From Phaeodactylibacter luteus (lineage in GTDB: Bacteria > Bacteroidota > Bacteroidia > Chitinophagales > Saprospiraceae): a stretch of 64,000 bases of DNA. The notes below the pieces were generated by a model. It was not told the origin of the DNA. It made no database searches and saw nothing but the letters and a program-made list of their open reading frames with translations. Where the stretch lies: positions 58,384-122,383 of the forward strand of contig NZ_VOOR01000013.1 of NCBI RefSeq assembly GCF_007993045.1. Reading direction: 5' to 3'. Positions 61,783 to 64,000 of this stretch are shown here, piece by piece (the stretch's first letter is position 1; every line of letters starts with the position of its first letter). Position numbers and translations under genes: made by a program.

Positions 61783-63702
61783 TTACTTTTTGTCCTCGTC
61801 CACCTCTTCGAATTCTACATCGGTCACATCATCTGCGCCAGACTGCCCGGCATTGGCAGCATCAGCGCCCGGGCCTTCCTGAGCACCGCCTTCTGCCTGC
61901 TGCGTAGCGTTGTAAAGGTCTTGGCTAGCAGCCTGCCATGCGGCGTTCAGCTTTTCCGTAGCGGCATCAAGTCGGTCCATATCCTCCGCTTTGTGGGCTT
62001 CGCGCACTTCCGCAACGGCAGCTTCGATCTCCTTCTTCTTGTCTTCAGGGATCTTATCGCCATACTCCTTGATCTGCTTTTCGGTCTGGAAAGCCAGGTT
62101 ATCCGCAGTATTCAGCTTTTCGATGCGCTCGCGGGCAGCCTTATCGGCATCGGCATTGGCCTCTGCCTCTGCTTTCATGCGTGCGATCTCATCCTTCGAT
62201 AAGCCGGTAGAGGCTTCGATACGGATAGACTGCTCTTTGCCCGTGCCTTTGTCTTTGGAAGAAACGGTGAGGATACCGTTGGCGTCCATGTCAAAAGAAA
62301 CTTCGATCTGAGGCACGCCGCGCGGTGCGGGGGGGATGCCGTCGAGGATAAAGCGGCCAACCGTACGGTTGTCCTTCGCCATCGGGCGCTCGCCCTGCAG
62401 CACGTGGATCTCCACAGAAGGCTGATTGTCCGTTGCGGTAGAGTAGATTTTGGACTTTTTGGTCGGGATCGTAGAGTTGGACTCGATGACGACATCGTAT
62501 ACGCCGCCCATCGTCTCGATGCCAAGGGAAAGGGGCGTCACATCGAGCAGGAGCACATCCTGAACGTCGCCGCTCAGTACCCCGCCCTGAATAGAAGCGC
62601 CAATCGCCACCACCTCATCGGGGTTCACCCCTTTGTTGGGCTTTTTGCCAAAGAACTCCTCAACCGCCGATTGGATGCGCGGAATACGGGTAGACCCGCC
62701 CACGAGGATGACCTCGTCGATGTCAGACTTATCCAAGCCGGCATCTTGCAGGGCTTTGCGGCAAGGCTCGAGAGTGCGCTGCACCAGGCTGTCGGCCAGC
62801 TGCTCGAACTTAGCGCGGGTCAGCTTCAGCACCAAGTGCTTGGGCACACCATCTACCGCTGTGATATAAGGCAGGTTGACTTCCGTCTCTGAAGAAGAGG
62901 ACAGCTCGATTTTGGCTTTCTCCGCAGCATCCTTGAGGCGCTGCAGAGCCATGGGGTCCTTGCGCAAGTCCATATTTTCCTGAGCTTGGAAGGTCTCCGC
63001 CAGGTGGTCGATGATGACCCCGTCGAAGTCGTCCCCCCCAAGGTGGGTATCGCCGTTGGTAGATTTCACCTCAAAAACGCCTTCGCCCAGCTCCAGGATA
63101 GAGATGTCAAAGGTACCGCCGCCGAGGTCATATACCGCGATAGTCGCATCCTGCCCGCGCTTGTCCAGCCCATAAGCCAGGGCAGCAGCAGTCGGCTCGT
63201 TGATGATACGGCTGACCTTGAGGCCTGCGATCTCGCCGGCTTCTTTGGTCGCCTGACGCTGAGAGTCGTTGAAATAGGCAGGCACCGTGACAACCGCTTC
63301 GGTCACTTCCTGCCCCAGGTAATCTTCCGCGACCTTCTTCATTTTCTGAAGGACCATGGCGGAGATCTCCTGAGCGGTGTACATCCGGCCATCGATATCG
63401 ACGCGCACGGTGTCGTTCTCCCCTTTTACCACTTTGTATGCTGAACGGCCGACCTCATTGGACACCTCGCTGTAGCGCTGCCCCATGAACCGCTTGATAG
63501 AGGCAATCGTACGCTGTGGGTTGGTAATGGCCTGGCGCTTGGCCGGATCGCCAATTTTGCGTTCACCATTATCCATGAAAGCCACAACAGAAGGCGTTGT
63601 ACGGCGCCCTTCGTCGTTAGGAATAACGACGGGCTCGTTGCCCTCCATTACCGCTACGCAGGAGTTCGTTGTACCTAAGTCGATTCCTATAATCTTACTC
63701 AT
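61783..63702 (-). CDS. dnaK: molecular chaperone DnaK (Hsp70)
   Basis: About 639 residues from the ATG at 63702, the start of [20 protein letters not shown]; a longer frame upstream is not credible. Nucleotide-binding domain landmarks: [52 protein letters not shown] and [13 protein letters not shown]; the substrate-binding domain begins after [16 protein letters not shown], with the lid helices and an acidic tail ending [14 protein letters not shown]-driven folding of client proteins in the cytoplasm with DnaJ and GrpE, neither of which is next to it. Upstream DNA is AT-rich without a clear promoter box. Confidence 0.98.
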   Translation of the reverse strand: MSKIIGIDLGTTNSCVAVMEGNEPVVIPNDEGRRTTPSVVAFMDNGERKIGDPAKRQAITNPQRTIASIKRFMGQRYSEVSNEVGRSAYKVVKGENDTVRVDIDGRMYTAQEISAMVLQKMKKVAEDYLGQEVTEAVVTVPAYFNDSQRQATKEAGEIAGLKVSRIINEPTAAALAYGLDKRGQDATIAVYDLGGGTFDISILELGEGVFEVKSTNGDTHLGGDDFDGVIIDHLAETFQAQENMDLRKDPMALQRLKDAAEKAKIELSSSSETEVNLPYITAVDGVPKHLVLKLTRAKFEQLADSLVQRTLEPCRKALQDAGLDKSDIDEVILVGGSTRIPRIQSAVEEFFGKKPNKGVNPDEVVAIGASIQGGVLSGDVQDVLLLDVTPLSLGIETMGGVYDVVIESNSTIPTKKSKIYSTATDNQPSVEIHVLQGERPMAKDNRTVGRFILDGIPPAPRGVPQIEVSFDMDANGILTVSSKDKGTGKEQSIRIEASTGLSKDEIARMKAEAEANADADKAARERIEKLNTADNLAFQTEKQIKEYGDKIPEDKKKEIEAAVAEVREAHKAEDMDRLDAATEKLNAAWQAASQDLYNATQQAEGGAQEGPGADAANAGQSGADDVTDVEFEEVDEDKK

Positions 63703-64000
63703 GCTATTGTTTTTAAATTTTGTTCTGATTGGATTCGGATACCTATTCCTTATCAATACACATGCCAATCCCATACAACTGCCACTTTATCTCCTATCCT
63801 GCTTTTTTCCTGCCAGCTCTGCGCTGCCAGCCCGCCCGCAAACTGACAAAGTGACAAAACGGCAGTTCAGCCTGTCAGGGTTATGGGGCTGTTTTCGTCA
63901 CAGAGACAGGGAGGGCACGGAGGTACACGGAGCATCTTATATCTGTGAGCCTCAGTGTCACAGTGCCTCTGTGCCTGTTTTCGTCACAGAGACAGGGAGG
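63703..64000. repeat. intergenic region with 24-bp direct repeats of the CACAGAG family
   Basis: GTTTTCGTCACAGAGACAGG plus GAGG occurs at 63891-63914 and 63977-64000, with CACGGAGGTACACGGAGCATC and GTGCCTCTGTGCC phrases between. This vocabulary matches the CACCACAGAGG blocks at 45.8-47.7 kb. The window ends inside the second copy, so a further cassette may follow. Confidence 0.75.

Overview
The window looks like the chromosome of a Bacteroidota bacterium, most likely of the Saprospiria/Lewinella-Phaeodactylibacter kind. This is an inference from four things: no Shine-Dalgarno sequences, TAnnTTTG-type -7 promoter boxes just upstream of starts, a Bacteroidota-style RibBA/VTC/HemD set, and an exosortase-H/IPTL-CTERM pair. 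No rRNA or tRNA gene was recognised.

Layout. 1-5.5 kb: housekeeping genes on the minus strand (a small lipoprotein, hemD, a VTC-domain protein, a ribBA whose GTP-cyclohydrolase half has lost its zinc cysteines, and two glycosyltransferases). 6-58 kb: one very long plus-strand exopolysaccharide/capsule locus. It holds nucleotide-sugar enzymes (UDP-glucuronate-epimerase-like, GDP-mannose dehydratase, GDP-fucose synthase), Wza and Wzc export proteins, a Wzm/Wzt ABC exporter, about twenty glycosyltransferases, two methyltransferases, two acyl/acetyltransferases, three Wzy/WaaL-like membrane proteins, a WecA-type initiating transferase and a Wzi/RemB-like outer-membrane barrel. No Wzx flippase was seen. 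58-61 kb: exosortase H, its partner membrane protein, and one IPTL-CTERM substrate with an unusual C-terminal extension. 61.8-63.7 kb: dnaK on the minus strand.

The locus is a mosaic. From the 3' third of wzt (about 19.15 kb) to about 32.8 kb the DNA is visibly AT-rich and holds exchanged glycosyltransferase genes, fragments, and an ISL3 insertion with intact inverted repeats and an 8-bp target duplication. It splits a glycosyltransferase that already carried a deletion and a frameshift. A second AT-rich gene (a Wzy/ligase) lies at 49-50 kb. Wzc ends in an in-frame TATGGG microsatellite coding for a (Tyr-Gly)13 tail.

The most unusual feature is a set of small accessory-gene cassettes placed between the polysaccharide genes and bounded by low-complexity or direct-repeat DNA. 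Cassette genes are S23-type four-helix-bundle proteins, Uma2, a PIN toxin-antitoxin pair, an AbiEii pair, a DUF4240/URI-nuclease pair, two GxxExxY proteins and two BrnT pairs. Boundary types are C/A-only arrays (9-14 kb), GGTTGAGG/CCTCAACC arrays (6.3-7.2 kb), an ATCTGTG direct repeat, CACCACAGAG/CTCCATGG repeats (45.8-47.7, 51.6-51.8 and 63.9 kb) and GCGAGCCTGCGAGC arrays (54-56.4 kb). No recombinase accompanies them. Several genes beside such boundaries, or inside recombined stretches, have no ATG start. I regard this repeat-bounded cassette organisation as the best candidate here for an undescribed system.
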